From a virus, in IMG/VR virus record IMGVR_UViG_3300033978_000477, positions 1 through 64,000 of that record: a stretch of 64,000 nucleotides of DNA, one strand, 5' to 3'. The position numbers were made by a program, and so were the translations under genes. The notes beneath the pieces were generated by a model. That model saw only the letters and a program-made list of their open reading frames with translations. It made no database searches and was not told the origin of the DNA. Numbering within the stretch: position 1 is the first letter of the stretch; every line of letters starts with the position of its first letter. This document shows positions 63,687-64,000 of the stretch, in pieces.

Positions 63687-64000
63687 AGCACATCCCCCTA
63701 ATCCTCCTCTCCCTTCGCCTTCTTGGCGCGAAGACCGATGACGCACTGGCGTTCCGCATCGAGCTGGCCCAGGCCATCGTAGACGCCGACACCACCGCTC
63801 ACGAGGCTCGCATCCTGATGAGCATTGCCCGCTGGGAGAGTGGGTATCGGCGCGACGTTGCCAACTGCACGGTCAACGGGGACGCCAACAAGGCCTATGG
63901 CCCCTTCCAGGTTCAAACCCGCTCCGCCAAGGAACGCGAGTGCATCTGCGGCTCCCTCGTTTGCGCCGCCCAGGTGGCCGTCAAACGCATCCGTGAGTCG
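63683..64000 (+). CDS. Lytic transglycosylase-like protein, cut by window end
   Basis: The first 106 residues from GTG 63683 are present. After a short hydrophobic start (MKHIPLILLSLRLLG), ARILMSIARWESGYRRDVAN carries the catalytic Glu of SLT-type lysozyme folds, and NKAYGPFQVQTRSAKE is the following 'A.GpfQi' strand; C-terminal CICGSLVCAAQVAVKRIRES continues the domain. It should cleave murein, in DNA entry or lysis. The second half lies outside the window. Confidence 0.75.
   Translation, partial: MKHIPLILLSLRLLGAKTDDALAFRIELAQAIVDADTTAHEARILMSIARWESGYRRDVANCTVNGDANKAYGPFQVQTRSAKERECICGSLVCAAQVAVKRIRES

Noticed and set aside
1-64000. Window as an integrated prophage with host flanks
   Set aside because: Phage genes run across both window edges (portal cut at left, transglycosylase cut at right) and the single att core lies internally inside int.

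Overview
The window reads as about 64 kb of one temperate, contractile-tailed (myovirus) phage of a high-GC host. The head-tail genes follow the Mu-like order: gp29-like portal, protease/scaffold, decoration, capsid, gp36-like connector, sheath, tube, chaperone, tape measure, gpN, gpP, gp45, gp46, gp47, gp48. Lysogeny, however, runs through a tyrosine integrase rather than a Mu transposase. A 43-bp copy of the 3' half of a tRNA-Cys gene lies inside the integrase reading frame, with phage genes on both sides. This is the arrangement of an unintegrated phage map (attP), not of a prophage with attL and attR at its ends. Cysteine-rich lipoproteins and the attP-inside-int layout, known from Myxococcus phage Mx8, make a myxobacterial or related host plausible. 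The host is an inference.

Layout. From 1 to 35.75 kb, rightward: portal C-terminus, capsid, tail, baseplate, a large set of fibre and adhesin genes, small membrane proteins, a papain-like protease, a lysozyme-type endolysin and a Mre11-like phosphoesterase, closed by a bidirectional terminator. From 35.87 to 57.76 kb, mostly leftward: many small genes joined by ATGA or GTGA overlaps. Inside this lie a recombination set (RecT-like, Cas4-like Fe-S nuclease, DnaQ-like exonuclease, SbcC-like ATPase), the integrase, a phage sliding clamp, MazG- and DUF7768-type nucleotide genes, and an array-less type IV-B-like CRISPR effector operon. The immunity region (57.8-60.4 kb) has an ImmA/IrrE-type metallopeptidase, a repressor operon that also carries two lipoproteins, and a divergent Cro-like gene, with operators sharing the word TCTTACGTC. 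From 60.4 kb to the end, rightward: small genes, an SNF2-like helicase, a DNA methyltransferase and a lytic transglycosylase cut by the window edge. On a circular map terminase should follow, then the portal that opens this window.

The standout system is at 41.4-46.2 kb. Csf1, a Cas11-like small subunit, Csf2 (Cas7), Csf3 (Cas5) and a CysH-like protein give the type IV-B signature. The operon also has a Cas6-like protein with an N-terminal C4 zinc ribbon, which IV-B systems normally lack, and ends with a SLOG-family nucleotide-binding protein and a strong terminator. No CRISPR array is visible. The Csf1 tail ends in QLSLF, a consensus sliding-clamp-binding peptide, and the same operon encodes a clamp. 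Together these suggest a phage-borne RNA-guided complex tied to the replication programme, perhaps for competition with other mobile elements. That role is inference.

Other notable items: a -1 slippery T7 run in the tail chaperone gene, an internal scaffold start in the protease gene, a tRNA-Trp-like gene, a structured-RNA candidate with two covarying GAGAGA-loop hairpins, a fibre with about 16 tandem repeats, and repeated start/stop coupling cassettes.
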